Source of the DNA: Micromonospora sp. WMMA1363
Lineage (GTDB): Bacteria > Actinomycetota > Actinomycetes > Mycobacteriales > Micromonosporaceae
Length of the DNA stretch: 64,000 nucleotides
NCBI RefSeq assembly: GCF_030345795.1
Contig: NZ_JAUALB010000001.1
Coordinates: 5,510,001-5,574,000, forward strand
Reading direction: 5' to 3'
Notes under the pieces: generated by a model
The model's input: only the letters and a program-made list of their open reading frames with translations
Databases searched by the model: none
Told to the model about the DNA's origin: nothing
Made by a program: the position numbers and the translations under genes
Shown here: positions 8,807 to 20,427 of the stretch, in pieces
How the letters are laid out: every line of letters begins with the position of its first letter
Position numbering within the stretch: position 1 is the first letter of the stretch

Positions 8807-9214
8807 ATGGAGCAGACGTTGACGGCCGAGGAGCGGCTGACGCTCAAGACGGGCGCGTTCGGTGCGGTCTTCCTGGTGTCCAACGCCGATCCCGGGGTGC
8901 TGGCGCTGGTCCGGGAGAGCTTCGCCGCCTCGGGTGCGCTGGCCGACGCCAGCGGGGTGGTGAAGGAGGCGTTGACCACCGGGCCGCTGCCGGAGCTGCC
9001 CCGGGACTCGGAGCTGGAGATCGAGTCGGTGGTGCTTCCGGCGCTCACCCGGGCGATGGCGATCCTGCGGGACAAGTCGCCGCGGGACACGGTGACCTAC
9101 CGTGAGGTGGTGTTGGCGGCGGCCGACCGGGTGGCCCGGGCGCACCGTGGGGTCACCCCGGCGGAGGTGGCCGCCATCGAACGGATCCGCGCCGCGCTGG
9201 CTCAGCCGGCCTGA
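8807..9214 (+). CDS. Conserved-looking hypothetical protein
   Basis: 135 residues, not recognised. It is soluble, mostly helical, without signal peptide or membrane segment, and begins MEQTLTAEERLTLKTGAFGA. The codon usage is normal for the window, and a -10-like TACACT lies 8 nt before the ATG, both supporting a real gene. It sits directly upstream of etfBA in the same direction but about 175 bases apart, so a link to electron transfer is only positional. Confidence 0.6.
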   Translation: MEQTLTAEERLTLKTGAFGAVFLVSNADPGVLALVRESFAASGALADASGVVKEALTTGPLPELPRDSELEIESVVLPALTRAMAILRDKSPRDTVTYREVVLAAADRVARAHRGVTPAEVAAIERIRAALAQPA

Positions 9215-9389
9215 GCTGGTGAGCTGTGTCACTCCGGCCCTCTCGAGGGTAGATGCTACTTGCGGGTAACATTGCTCTCGTGGGCAACTGCACAACAGCC
9301 CGCGGTTGACCGTCGGCAACGCCACGCGCGAGGCTGCGCCCCAGACCGGGCGAGCGATCGCACAACCACAGGAGGGTCGTCGAAGCGCG

Positions 9390-10169
9390 ATGAACATCGT
9401 CGTACTCGTCAAGCAGGTGCCCGATTCGGGCGCGGACCGCAACCTGCGCAGTGACGACAACACCGTCGACCGCGGTTCGGCGAACAACGTCATCAACGAG
9501 ATGGACGAGTACGCCATCGAGGAGGCGTTGAAGATCAAGGAAGCGCACGGCGGCGAGGTCACCATCCTGACCATGGGTCCGGACCGGGCGACCGAGTCGA
9601 TCCGCAAGGCGCTCTCCATGGGCCCGGACAAGGCCGTGCACGTGGTCGACGACGCCCTGCGCGGGTCGTGCAGCGTGGCCACCTCGAAGGTGCTCGCCGC
9701 CGCCCTCGGGCAGCTCGGCGCCGACCTGGTGCTCTGCGGCGCCGAGTCGACCGACGGCCGGGTCCAGGTCATACCGCACATGATCGCCGAGCGGTTGGGT
9801 GTGGCCGCCATGACCGGCGCCCGCAAGCTCACCGTGGACGGCTCCACGCTGACCGTCGAACGGCAGACCGAGGAGGGCTACGAGGTGGTCACCGCCACCA
9901 CCCCGGCCGTGGTCTCCGTCTGGGACACCATCAACGAGCCGCGCTACCCCTCCTTCAAGGGCATCATGGCCGCCAAGAAGAAGCCGGTGCAGACCCTGTC
10001 CCTGGGTGACCTCGGCGTCGCCCCGGCCGAGGTGGGGTTCGACGGCGCGACCAGCACCGTGCTGGAGCACAGCAAGCGCCCGCCGCGCTCCGGCGGCGCC
10101 AAGGTCACCGACGAGGGCGACGGCGGCGTGCAGCTGGTCGGGTTCCTCGCCACCGAGAAGTTCGTGTGA
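9390..10169 (+). CDS. etfB: Electron transfer flavoprotein beta subunit
   Basis: 259 residues, the usual size. It starts MNIVVLVKQVPDSG and contains the ETF-beta region VINEMDEYAIEEALKIKE (about 32-50) and LVLCGAESTDG, followed by the late RYPSFKGIMAAKKKP, a hallmark of ETF-beta. With EtfA it forms the FAD/AMP heterodimer that takes electrons from acyl-CoA dehydrogenases. It is followed 15 bases later by etfA, an operon. A purine-rich GGAGGG lies about 13 nt before the ATG, farther than usual. Confidence 0.95.
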   Translation: MNIVVLVKQVPDSGADRNLRSDDNTVDRGSANNVINEMDEYAIEEALKIKEAHGGEVTILTMGPDRATESIRKALSMGPDKAVHVVDDALRGSCSVATSKVLAAALGQLGADLVLCGAESTDGRVQVIPHMIAERLGVAAMTGARKLTVDGSTLTVERQTEEGYEVVTATTPAVVSVWDTINEPRYPSFKGIMAAKKKPVQTLSLGDLGVAPAEVGFDGATSTVLEHSKRPPRSGGAKVTDEGDGGVQLVGFLATEKFV

Positions 10170-10184
10170 GAGCAGGTCTGCAAC

Positions 10185-11144
10185 ATGTCTGAGGTTCTCG
10201 TCGTCGTCGAAGCCACCCGGGAATTCGGCGTCAAGAAGGTCACCCTGGAGATGCTCACCCTCGCCCGTGGCCTGGGCGCACCGAGCGCGGTCGTGCTCGG
10301 CGGCCCCGGCGCCGCCGAGGCGCTGAGCACGAAGCTGGGCGAGTACGGCGCGGAGAAGATCTACGCGGCCGAGAGTGAGGAGATCGACGGCTACCTGGTC
10401 GCTCCGAAGGCGACCGTGCTGGCGGAGCTGGTCCAGCGGGTCGGGCCCGCCGCCGTGCTGCTCGCCTCGTCCCAGGAGGGCAAGGAGATCGCCGCCCGGC
10501 TGGCCGTCAAGCTCGACAACGGCATCCTGACCGACGTGGTCGAGCTGGACGCCGACGGCACTGCCACGCAGGTGGCCTTCGCCGGTTCCACCATCGTCAA
10601 GGCCAAGGTCACCCGGGGTCTGCCGCTGGTCACCGTCCGGCCGAACTCGATCACCCCGGAGCCGGCCGCGGCCAGCCCGGCGGTCGAGCAGCTCACCGCC
10701 TCGATCGCGGACGGCGACAAGCTGGCCAAGGTCGTCGACCGGGTCGCCGAGCAGAAGGGCTCCCGCCCGGAACTGACCGAGGCTTCGGTGGTCGTCTCCG
10801 GCGGTCGCGGGGTCGGCAACGCCGACAACTTCAAGCTGGTCGAGGAGCTGGCCGACCTGCTCGGCGGCGCCGTCGGCGCGTCCCGCGCCGCCGTCGACTC
10901 GGGTTTCTACCCGCACCAGTTCCAGGTGGGCCAGACCGGCAAGACGGTCTCCCCGCAGCTGTACGTCGCGCTCGGCATCTCCGGCGCGATTCAGCACCGG
11001 GCCGGCATGCAGACGTCGAAGACGATCGTCGCGGTCAACAAGGACGGCGAGGCGCCGATCTTCGAGCTGGCCGACTTCGGCGTGGTGGGTGACCTGTTCA
11101 AGGTCGTACCACAGGCCGCCGAGGAGATTCGCAAACGCAGGTGA
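10185..11144 (+). CDS. etfA: Electron transfer flavoprotein alpha subunit
   Basis: 319 residues. The C-terminal FAD-binding half is complete: SGGRGVGNADNFKLVEELAD, then VDSGFYPHQFQVGQTGKTVS, GISGAIQHRAGM and VVGDLFKVVPQ. These segments hold the FAD in all EtfA proteins. It forms the heterodimer with EtfB, encoded 15 bases upstream, and passes electrons to the quinone pool through an ETF dehydrogenase not in this window. A perfect 30-nt palindrome follows the stop and probably terminates the operon. Confidence 0.95.
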   Translation: MSEVLVVVEATREFGVKKVTLEMLTLARGLGAPSAVVLGGPGAAEALSTKLGEYGAEKIYAAESEEIDGYLVAPKATVLAELVQRVGPAAVLLASSQEGKEIAARLAVKLDNGILTDVVELDADGTATQVAFAGSTIVKAKVTRGLPLVTVRPNSITPEPAAASPAVEQLTASIADGDKLAKVVDRVAEQKGSRPELTEASVVVSGGRGVGNADNFKLVEELADLLGGAVGASRAAVDSGFYPHQFQVGQTGKTVSPQLYVALGISGAIQHRAGMQTSKTIVAVNKDGEAPIFELADFGVVGDLFKVVPQAAEEIRKRR

Positions 11145-11162
11145 GCTGAGCGCGAGCGCGGC

Positions 11163-11192
11163 GGGGCCGGGAACCGATCGGTTCCCGGCCCC
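11163..11192 (+). terminator. Probable terminator of etfBA (30-nt perfect palindrome)
   Basis: Arms 11163-11177 and 11178-11192 are exact reverse complements (15 bp, effectively a small loop at gatc). There is no T-tract, as is common for actinobacterial hairpin terminators. It begins 19 nt after the etfA stop. Confidence 0.7.
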
Positions 11193-11497
11193 GTCACGTC
11201 ACCGTCCGCTCGGAACCGCCCTGCTGAGCCCGCCCAGGTGCGTGGACGACGGGCGGATCCGCGCACCCCCGGACTGGGACGGTGGACGAGCGTCGCCGAT
11301 GCTGCCTCAGGGCGTCCGGGAGCGGTCACCACACGCCGACCTGCTGTTGGGTGCGTCTGCCGTCGTCGCCGCCCCGGGTCCCGCCGTCGGCGTTCGGTGG
11401 AGCCTGCCGGTACGCGTGGCGGTAGCCGGCACCGCGGGCCTCCCGCGGTGTTTGGTGGTGCCGCGCACCGAAACGGGCCGGCCGGGCCGCCCACGGG
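11193..11497. other. Intergenic stretch without a convincing gene
   Basis: About 300 bases between the etfA terminator and the long palindrome ahead of the cysteine desulfurase gene. Overlapping open frames occur on both strands, but none has a good start and ribosome site or a recognisable product. I see no RNA gene in it. Confidence 0.5.
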
Positions 11498-11535
11498 CGG
11501 GTCCGGGTCCCGGCCGCGGCCGGGACCCGGACCCG
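11498..11535. repeat. Perfect 38-nt palindrome upstream of the cysteine desulfurase gene
   Basis: Positions 11498-11516 and 11517-11535 are exact reverse complements (19 bp arms, no loop), centred on CCGCGG. It lies 42 nt before the -10 hexamer of the next gene. It could be an operator for a dimeric or tetrameric regulator, or a second hairpin stopping read-through from etfBA. Confidence 0.75.
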
Positions 11536-11576
11536 GGAGGTGCACTCCGGGGTCCAGGTGGCGGCCGGGTGGTGGT

Positions 11577-11582
11577 TAGGCT
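11577..11582 (+). promoter_or_regulatory. -10 hexamer TAGGCT, leaderless start of cysteine desulfurase
   Basis: TAGGCT ends 8 nt before the ATG at 11591 with no ribosome site between. The context GGTGGTTAGGCT is repeated before mnmA (13010). Confidence 0.5.
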
Positions 11583-11590
11583 GAACCCTG

Positions 11591-12766
11591 ATGGCTTACC
11601 TGGATCACGCGGCGACCACTCCGATGCTCGACGAGGCCCTGGAGGCGTACGTCGCCACCGCCCGTGAGATCGGCAACCCGTCCTCCCTGCACGCGGCGGG
11701 CCGCCGTGCCCGCCGGCGGGTGGAGGAGTCGAGGGAGCGGGTGGCCGCCGCGCTGGGCGCTAGGCCCTCCGAGGTGATCTTCACTGGCGGCGGGACGGAG
11801 AGCGACAACCTCGCGGTGAAGGGCATCTTCTGGGCACGGCGGGCCAGCGACGGCCGGCGGACCCGGGTGGTGTCCAGCGCCGTCGAACACCACGCGGTGC
11901 ACGACGCGGTCGACTGGCTGGTCGCGCACGAGGGCGCCGAGGTGGGCTGGCTGCCGGTGGACCCCGTCGGCCGGGTCGACCCGGCCCAGCTCCGCGCCGA
12001 GTTGGCCGCCCACGCCGACCGGGTGGCCGTGGTGACGACGATGTGGGCGAACAACGAGGTGGGCACGGTCCAACCGGTCGCGGAGCTGGCGGCGGTCGCC
12101 GCCGAACACGGGGTGCCGTTTCACACCGACGCGATCCAGGCGGTCGGCCAGGTGCCGGTCGACTTCGCCGCGAGCGGGGTGTCCGCGCTCACCGTGACCG
12201 GGCACAAACTCGGCGGGCCGGCCGGCGTGGGCGCCTTGGTGCTCGCCCGCGACACCGCCGCGATGCCGCTGCTGCACGGCGGCGGCCAGGAGCGCGACAT
12301 CCGCTCCGGCACGCTCGACACCGCCGGTATCGTCGCGGTCGCGGTCGCGGTGGAGGCAGCGGTCAAGCGCCAGCAGGAGCACGCGGCCCGGGTCGCCGTC
12401 CTCCGCGACGACCTGGTCGGGCGGGTCCGGCAGGTGGTGCCGGAGGTGGTGTTGAACGGCGATCCGGCCGACCGGCTACCCGGCAACGCGCATTTCTCCT
12501 TCCCCGGTTGCGAAGGTGACGCGCTGCTGCTCCTGCTCGACGCGCAGGGGATCGCCTGCTCCACCGGCTCGGCCTGCTCGGCCGGCGTGGCCCAGCCCTC
12601 GCATGTCCTGCTGGCGATGGGCGCCGACGACGACCGCGCGCGTTCCTCGCTGCGCTTCACCCTCGGCCACACCAGCACCGCGGCTGAGATCGACGCGCTG
12701 ATCGCGGCCCTCCCCGCCGCGGTCGACCGAGCCCGTCGCGCCGCCTCCTACCGCACCCCCCGCTGA
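11591..12766 (+). CDS. iscS: Cysteine desulfurase (class V aminotransferase, IscS/NifS type)
   Basis: 391 residues. The PLP-binding Lys is Lys206 in [12 protein letters not shown], and the catalytic Cys is Cys329 in [10 protein letters not shown]-terminal YLDHAATTP and [10 protein letters not shown] are also characteristic. It removes sulfur from cysteine as a persulfide. The next gene, mnmA, uses exactly such sulfur to thiolate tRNA, so this copy probably serves 2-thiouridine synthesis, as in other actinobacteria where the two are neighbours. A role in Fe-S assembly cannot be excluded. The ATG appears leaderless. Confidence 0.92.
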   Translation: MAYLDHAATTPMLDEALEAYVATAREIGNPSSLHAAGRRARRRVEESRERVAAALGARPSEVIFTGGGTESDNLAVKGIFWARRASDGRRTRVVSSAVEHHAVHDAVDWLVAHEGAEVGWLPVDPVGRVDPAQLRAELAAHADRVAVVTTMWANNEVGTVQPVAELAAVAAEHGVPFHTDAIQAVGQVPVDFAASGVSALTVTGHKLGGPAGVGALVLARDTAAMPLLHGGGQERDIRSGTLDTAGIVAVAVAVEAAVKRQQEHAARVAVLRDDLVGRVRQVVPEVVLNGDPADRLPGNAHFSFPGCEGDALLLLLDAQGIACSTGSACSAGVAQPSHVLLAMGADDDRARSSLRFTLGHTSTAAEIDALIAALPAAVDRARRAASYRTPR

Positions 12767-13009
12767 TACGCGCGCGCCCGGCTCACCCCCTCTTCGAGGT
12801 GTTGCCGCATGGTGCCGAGTTACTACCCCGGTGCAGGCCCTGACGACGCGGCATCGCCGCTTACCCGCCCCGACCCACCACCACGCGAGCTTGCAGTGCC
12901 GCTGCCCAACGTGCGGCTACCGCACACCCTGTCGAGGCGGGAAGTGCAAGCTGGTGGCGGTGGGTCGGGCGGGGTGGAGTGGGGTGTGGGCGTGGAGGGG
13001 GTGGGTGGT

Positions 13010-13015
13010 TAGGCT
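13010..13015 (+). promoter_or_regulatory. -10 hexamer TAGGCT of mnmA
   Basis: Embedded in GGTGGTTAGGCT, identical to the element before the cysteine desulfurase gene. Transcription would begin near 13022, giving a short leader with GGGAGGGG before GTG 13043. Confidence 0.45.
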
Positions 13016-13042
13016 CGGACGGGATCGGGAGGGGTGGTAGTG

Positions 13043-14116
13043 GTGCGGGTGCTGGCGGCGATGTCGGGCGGCGTGGACTCGGCCGTCGCGGCGGCACGGG
13101 CCGTCGAGGCGGGGCACGACGTGACCGGGGTGCACCTGGCGCTCGCCCGGAATCCGCAGACGTACCGCAGCGGCGCTCGGGGCTGCTGCACCCTGGAGGA
13201 CTCCCGGGACGCCCGCCGGGCGGCCGACGTCATCGGCATCCCGTTCTACGTGTGGGACATGGCTGACCGTTTTCACACGGATGTGGTGGACGACTTCGTC
13301 GCCGAGTACGCGGCCGGCCGTACGCCCAACCCGTGCTTGCGCTGCAACGAAAAGATCAAGTTCGCGGCGGTGCTGGACCGGGCCGTCGCCCTGGGGTTCG
13401 ACGCCGTGATCACCGGTCACCATGCCCGGCTCGGATCGGACGGCGTGCTACGGCGCAGCGTCGACCTGGCCAAGGACCAGTCGTACGTGCTCGCCGTGCT
13501 CACCCGCGAGCAGCTCGCCCGATCGATGTTTCCGCTGGGGGATTCGACGAAGGCGCAGGTCCGCGAGGAGGCGGCGGGCCGGGGGCTGGCCGTCGCCGAA
13601 AAACCGGACTCGCATGACATCTGCTTCATCGCCGACGGCGACACACGTGGGTTCCTCGCTCAGCGGTTGGGCGAGGCGCCCGGTGACGTCGTCGACGCCA
13701 CCACCGGCGCGGTGGTGGGCACGCACGGCGGGGCGTACGCATACACCGTCGGCCAGCGACGTGGCCTGCACCTGGACCGGCCGGCGGCGGATGGCCGCCC
13801 GCGTTACGTCCTGTCCATCACGCCGAAGACCAACACGGTGACCGTCGGCCCGGCCGAGGCGCTGGAGGTCTCCCGGGTCCGCGCCGGGCGTCCGGTTTGG
13901 CTGGGCGGCACGCATCCGACGGGGCCGGTCGAGTGCGAGGTGCAGCTGCGTGCGCACGGCGATGCGGTGCCCGCGACGGTGACGGTGACCGCGGACGGCC
14001 TGCACGCCGAGCTGCGCCGTCCGGTCCGAGGGGTGGCCGCCGGTCAGGCGATCGTGGCCTACCGGCCGGATCCGGCCGGTGATGTCGTGCTCGGCTCCGC
14101 CACCATCGTCGGCTGA
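13043..14116 (+). CDS. mnmA: tRNA-specific 2-thiouridylase
   Basis: 357 residues. The ATP-binding PP-loop is [10 protein letters not shown] (starting at residue 8). The two catalytic cysteines are Cys98 in NPCLRCN and Cys194 in DICFIADG. The rest has GHHARLG and the C-terminal beta-barrel beginning GPAEAL. It activates U34 of Glu, Gln and Lys tRNAs with ATP and inserts sulfur carried from the cysteine desulfurase encoded just upstream. GTG 13043 is chosen because GGGAGG lies 8-10 nt upstream; GTGs at 13034 and 13040 are possible. A small hairpin with a T-run follows the stop. Confidence 0.93.
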   Translation: MRVLAAMSGGVDSAVAAARAVEAGHDVTGVHLALARNPQTYRSGARGCCTLEDSRDARRAADVIGIPFYVWDMADRFHTDVVDDFVAEYAAGRTPNPCLRCNEKIKFAAVLDRAVALGFDAVITGHHARLGSDGVLRRSVDLAKDQSYVLAVLTREQLARSMFPLGDSTKAQVREEAAGRGLAVAEKPDSHDICFIADGDTRGFLAQRLGEAPGDVVDATTGAVVGTHGGAYAYTVGQRRGLHLDRPAADGRPRYVLSITPKTNTVTVGPAEALEVSRVRAGRPVWLGGTHPTGPVECEVQLRAHGDAVPATVTVTADGLHAELRRPVRGVAAGQAIVAYRPDPAGDVVLGSATIVG

Positions 14117-14160
14117 CCGCCGAGCCGGCGGACGCCGACGCGGGAGATCCTGGAACCCGC

Positions 14161-14179
14161 CGGCCCTCCGGGCCGTTTT
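14161..14179 (+). terminator. Intrinsic terminator after mnmA
   Basis: CGGCCC, loop TCC, GGGCCG, then TTTT. It lies 45 nt after the mnmA stop. Confidence 0.55.
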
Positions 14180-14236
14180 CGCCAGCACCCGCGAGGGTGG
14201 CGCTGGCGGCCCGCGCGGTGCGGTCCGCGTACCGGA

Positions 14237-14242
14237 TAGTCT
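14237..14242 (+). promoter_or_regulatory. -10 hexamer TAGTCT, leaderless start of the MetE-like gene
   Basis: TAGTCT ends 6 nt before GTG 14249 and no ribosome site is visible. Confidence 0.45.
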
Positions 14243-14248
14243 TCGGCG

Positions 14249-15253
14249 GTGACAGATCAGGCGTGGCCGTGGCCGGCCGGTGCGGCGACCGGCGTCGGGT
14301 CGCTGCCGGGTACCGACATCGCGGAAGCCCAGCGGATTGTCCTCGGCGAGCTTCCCGCGCTGCCGCACCTGCCGGAGCTGCCTGCCCGTGGCCCCGGCGC
14401 GGACATTGTCGGTCGCACGGCCGGCCTGCTCGTGGAGCTGCCCGTCGAGCTGTACGCGGCCCGTTGGCGCGTCGCCCCGCGCTCCGGGCGGGACCTGCGC
14501 CGCGCCCGGGACCTGCTGGAACGCGACCTTGACCAGCTCGCTGAGCAGGCCGAGACGTACGCCGGGCCAGTCAAGATCCAGGTCGGCGGGCCGTTCACCC
14601 TGGCGGCGGCGCTGGAGCTGCCGATCGGCGGTCGGCTGGTGCGCGATCCGGGCGCGGTGCGGGATCTGGCCGGGTCGCTCGCCGAGGGGGTACGCGGCCA
14701 CGTCGCCGCCGTCGCCCGCCGGCTGCCCCGGGCCACGGTGCTGTTGCAACTGGACGAGCCGTCGCTTCCGGCGGTGCTTGCCGGGCGGGTGCCGACCGAA
14801 AGCGGCTTCGGCACGTACCGGGCGGTCGAACCGGGCGTCGCCGGGTCGCTGCTCCGCCGCGTCGTCGAGGCCGCCGGGGTGCCGGTGGTCGTGCACTGCT
14901 GCGCACCCGACGTGCCACTCGATCTGATCCGGAACGCCGGTGCCGTGGGCGTGAGCCTCGATCTGAACCTCGTCACCGACCTGGATCCGCTCGGCGAGGC
15001 GGTCGACGCCGGGCTGGGACTGCTGGCCGGTGCCGCGCCCACCCAGCCCGCCTCCGATGGTCGGGCGCCGAGCTCCGCCCAGGTCGCCGACCGAGTACGC
15101 CGACTCTGGGATCGCCTCGGATTCCCCCGCCGGAGGCTCGCCGATCAGGTGGTCGTCACGCCGGCCTGCGGGCTTGCGAACGGCTCCCCGCGGTACGTCC
15201 GGGCAGTCCTGGCAGCCTGCCGCGACGCCGGGCGGCGGCTGGCCGAGGAGTGA
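14249..15253 (+). CDS. MetE C-terminal-like (cobalamin-independent methionine synthase-like) protein
   Basis: 334 residues, resembling only the C-terminal catalytic half of MetE. The zinc ligands are recognisable: His216-Cys217 in VVVHCCAPD and Cys307 in TPACGLA, with a Glu between them in the LDLN/EAV region uncertain. KIQVGGPFTLAAAL and LLQLDEPSLPAVL are also MetE/UROD-like. Such short core-MetE proteins are regularly found beside ligA in actinobacteria; they may transfer a methyl group from a non-folate donor, but the physiological reaction is not established. The GTG start appears leaderless. Confidence 0.75.
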   Translation: MTDQAWPWPAGAATGVGSLPGTDIAEAQRIVLGELPALPHLPELPARGPGADIVGRTAGLLVELPVELYAARWRVAPRSGRDLRRARDLLERDLDQLAEQAETYAGPVKIQVGGPFTLAAALELPIGGRLVRDPGAVRDLAGSLAEGVRGHVAAVARRLPRATVLLQLDEPSLPAVLAGRVPTESGFGTYRAVEPGVAGSLLRRVVEAAGVPVVVHCCAPDVPLDLIRNAGAVGVSLDLNLVTDLDPLGEAVDAGLGLLAGAAPTQPASDGRAPSSAQVADRVRRLWDRLGFPRRRLADQVVVTPACGLANGSPRYVRAVLAACRDAGRRLAEE

Positions 15254-17536
<2,283 letters not shown>

Positions 17537-17676
17537 CTAGGATCTTGCGCCCGGATACCAACTTAGTTACGACTACGACCGATTAGTGACTGTCATCCGG
17601 GGGAACCAGCCACCTGGGCGTTTCACTGGGGCACGGCGTGCGGACGGGTACGCCGTTCGTGATCGCCGGAGGTGTG
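17537..17676. promoter_or_regulatory. Probable promoter region of the GGDEF-EAL gene
   Basis: This 140-base gap is relatively AT-rich (for example ccaacttagttacgactacg) and contains TAGGAT at 17539-17544, a good -10 candidate. No clear -35 is seen and no ligA terminator hairpin is obvious. Confidence 0.35.
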
Positions 17677-20427
17677 ATGGAGACAGCCGACCCGCGCAAC
17701 TCCGTCCCACCAGGACGGACTGCGCCGTTCTCCGTCTTCGTGGCCACGGTCCTCGCCGTGGCCGCCACGGTCTCGGCCGGTCCCCTGCTGGCGCTCGCCG
17801 ACCAGGTGTCCCGGCTGCCTGCCGCGTTCTGGACGATGGCCGTGCTGGCCGTCGCCTGCGACGCCCGCCCGTTCGTCCCGCCGGGGCGGCGCCAGTCCTC
17901 GGCGGTGTTCCCGTCGACCTGCTTCACCTTCGCCATCCTGCTCGGCTGGGGGCTGGGCGCCGCGGTCGTGGTGCAGGCAGTGGCAGTCGTGGTGTCCGGC
18001 GCCCGGATGGGCCACGCCGGCTGGCGGACCGTGTTCAACGTGGGACAGTACGCGTGTGCGCTCGCCGCCGCGTACGTCGTCGTCCGTATCGGCCCGGGTG
18101 ACCTCTTCGACGGCGGCCCGCTGCGGTGGACCGACGTGGCGGCGGTCGGTGGCGCGATGCTCGCCTGGTTCGCGGTCAACTACGGGCTGGTCAGCGTGGC
18201 CGTCCGGCTTCGCTTCGGCGAGCGCTGGCTCCGCGGCCTGCGGCAGGGCCTGGGGTTCGAGCTGCTGTCCACCGGCTCGCTGCTGCTGCTCGCCCCGGTG
18301 CTGGTCACCGCCGCGCGGGCCAGCGCGGCGCTGATTCCACTGGTGCTGGTACCACTGTTCGCGGTCTACCGGATGGCCCGCCTCAGCATGGAGCAGCAGC
18401 AGCTGTCCTCCCTCGACCCGCTCACCGGTCTGCCCAACCGCGAGGCGTTGCTCGCTGAGGTGGGCGAGCAGTTGCATCAGCACGCGGAGCGGGCGGCGCG
18501 CGGCGAGCCGCCCGCCCGGTTGGCACTGCTGCTGATCGACCTGGACCGGTTCAAGCACGTCAACGACGCCCTCGGGCACGCGGTGGGGGACCGGCTACTG
18601 GTCGAGGTGAGCGCCCGCCTGACCGAGGTGGTCGGGCGGGACCTGGTGGCCCGGCTCGGCGGGGACGAGTTCGCCATCGTCATGACCGGGCTGACCGACG
18701 TCAGCGAGGCGCGGGAGCTGGCCGATCGGGTGGTGGCCACCCTGGCCGAGCCGGTGCCGCTGGACGGGCTGCCGCTGGACGTCGGCGCTTCGATCGGAAT
18801 CGCCCTCTTCCCCGACCATGGCGAGGACTCCACCACCCTCATGCGCCATGCCGACGTGGCGATGTACGACGCCAAGCACCGCAACGACACGGTCGCCGTG
18901 TATGCGGCCGAGTCCGACCACAACTCCGCCGAGCGGCTGGGGCTCCTGGCCGACCTGCGTCGGGTTCTGGGGTCCGGCCCGTCGACCGCGGACGCGGTCT
19001 CCGGGACCGACCCGGCGACCACATTCCCGATCGCGGAGACCACCGACTCGGGCGGGCCTCCGACCGGCGTGGCGGTCGGCGGGCTGGGTGGGGCGGACCC
19101 GGCCACCACCGGCCCTCGCCCCGACCCGGACGGGTCGGCGGTAGCCGATGCTTCCGGGCAGCAGGGTGCGCAGACCGTGGAGTCGGCGACCGCCGGCCGG
19201 ATGGGAGCCGCACCGCACGGACGGAACCGGAGTCCCGCCCCAACCCCGGACGGGGCGCCGCCGGCGGCGGTCCCGGCTCCGGTCCAGGGCGGTGACGGCG
19301 CCGTGCTCCCGGTCCGGGGCGGCTCCCGGACCGGCCGCTGGTGGTTGCGCGGCCGACGGCAGCGCGCCGATGTGATCCAGACCGATGACCTGATCCGGCA
19401 GATCGTCACTGCCGCCGACCCGATCCGCCGCCGGGCCGCGAACCGGACCGGGGCCGCCGACCGCGCGATCCGCGCGGATGGTCGCGCCGGCGGCGGCCCC
19501 GCGCTGGTGGGCCGGGACGGCCTGGCCGTGGGCCGGCGTTCCGGCTGGAACGGGTGGCGCGGTGGGGACACGCCCCACCCGGGCAGCCGGCGGGCGGCCC
19601 ACCACCGCCAGGCCGTCGCGGACCGGCAGGGTGAGTCGGCCGCCGACGCGGGTGAGATCACCATGTACTACCAACCCCAGATCGCGATGGCGACCGGCGA
19701 GGTGGTCGGCGTCGAGGCGCTGCTGCGCTGGCGGCACCCGCGCCGCGGGATGGTCGACCCGGAGGAGCTGATCCGGGTCGCCGAACAGAGCGCCGTGATG
19801 CGGCTGCTCACCCTACGGGTCGTCGACGACGTCATGGAGCAGTTGGCGCAGTGGTCGGCCGCCGGCACCCGCCTGCGCGCTTCGCTCAACGTCAGTGTGC
19901 GGGATCTGCACACCGGCGAGATCGCGGACCGGATCACCGAGCAGCTCACCCGGCGCGACGTACCGCCGCAGCGGCTCCAACTGGAGATCACCGAGGGGGC
20001 GCTGATGGCCGACCCGCGCCGGGTGCTGACGACGATCTCCCGGCTTCACCGGCTCGGCGTGGGTATCGCACTGGACGACTTCGGCACCGGGTACTCGTCG
20101 TTGCAGCACCTACGCCGGCTGCCGCTGTCCGAGGTGAAGGTGGACCGCTCGTTCGTGCTGGGCATGGCCGAGGACGCCGACGACGCGGCGATCGTCACGT
20201 CGATGATCGAGCTGGCCGGGGCGCTCGGGCTGCGGGTGGTCGCCGAGGGGGTCGAGGACGAGCGGACCTGGCGGATGCTGCACGCGGCGGGGTGCGACGT
20301 CGCCCAGGGTTGGTTCTACGCCCGGCCGATGCCGGCCGAGGAACTGGTCGCCTGGCTGGCCCGCTACCGTCCGGTCCGCCCGGCCACCGCGCCGGACCGG
20401 ACGGCCCGGCGCCGGCCCGCCCGCTGA
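17677..20427 (+). CDS. Membrane-bound GGDEF-EAL protein (c-di-GMP synthesis/breakdown)
   Basis: 916 residues. The N-terminal 230 or so residues form about six membrane helices. Then comes a GGDEF domain with an intact LDRFKHVND metal segment and RLGGDEF at 328-332, a Pro/Gly/Ala-rich linker of about 230 residues (roughly 420-655), and an EAL domain with Glu680 in [40 protein letters not shown] and VAEGVED. Both domains keep their catalytic residues, so diguanylate cyclase and phosphodiesterase activities are both possible. The layout resembles Streptomyces RmdB-type enzymes. ATG 17677 follows GGAGG by 4 nt; a GTG at 17638 is the alternative. Confidence 0.85.
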   Translation: METADPRNSVPPGRTAPFSVFVATVLAVAATVSAGPLLALADQVSRLPAAFWTMAVLAVACDARPFVPPGRRQSSAVFPSTCFTFAILLGWGLGAAVVVQAVAVVVSGARMGHAGWRTVFNVGQYACALAAAYVVVRIGPGDLFDGGPLRWTDVAAVGGAMLAWFAVNYGLVSVAVRLRFGERWLRGLRQGLGFELLSTGSLLLLAPVLVTAARASAALIPLVLVPLFAVYRMARLSMEQQQLSSLDPLTGLPNREALLAEVGEQLHQHAERAARGEPPARLALLLIDLDRFKHVNDALGHAVGDRLLVEVSARLTEVVGRDLVARLGGDEFAIVMTGLTDVSEARELADRVVATLAEPVPLDGLPLDVGASIGIALFPDHGEDSTTLMRHADVAMYDAKHRNDTVAVYAAESDHNSAERLGLLADLRRVLGSGPSTADAVSGTDPATTFPIAETTDSGGPPTGVAVGGLGGADPATTGPRPDPDGSAVADASGQQGAQTVESATAGRMGAAPHGRNRSPAPTPDGAPPAAVPAPVQGGDGAVLPVRGGSRTGRWWLRGRRQRADVIQTDDLIRQIVTAADPIRRRAANRTGAADRAIRADGRAGGGPALVGRDGLAVGRRSGWNGWRGGDTPHPGSRRAAHHRQAVADRQGESAADAGEITMYYQPQIAMATGEVVGVEALLRWRHPRRGMVDPEELIRVAEQSAVMRLLTLRVVDDVMEQLAQWSAAGTRLRASLNVSVRDLHTGEIADRITEQLTRRDVPPQRLQLEITEGALMADPRRVLTTISRLHRLGVGIALDDFGTGYSSLQHLRRLPLSEVKVDRSFVLGMAEDADDAAIVTSMIELAGALGLRVVAEGVEDERTWRMLHAAGCDVAQGWFYARPMPAEELVAWLARYRPVRPATAPDRTARRRPAR

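Noticed and set aside
12831..13040. Plus-strand frame with closely spaced Cys (CRCPTCGYRTPCRGGKC), like a small zinc-binding protein
   Set aside because: It has no ribosome site, runs into low-complexity Gly/Trp-rich sequence and overlaps the mnmA promoter. The Cys pattern is probably chance in GC-rich DNA.
18477..19737. Long minus-strand frames opposite the GGDEF-EAL linker
   Set aside because: The linker's biased codons keep all frames open; no start signal or recognisable product.
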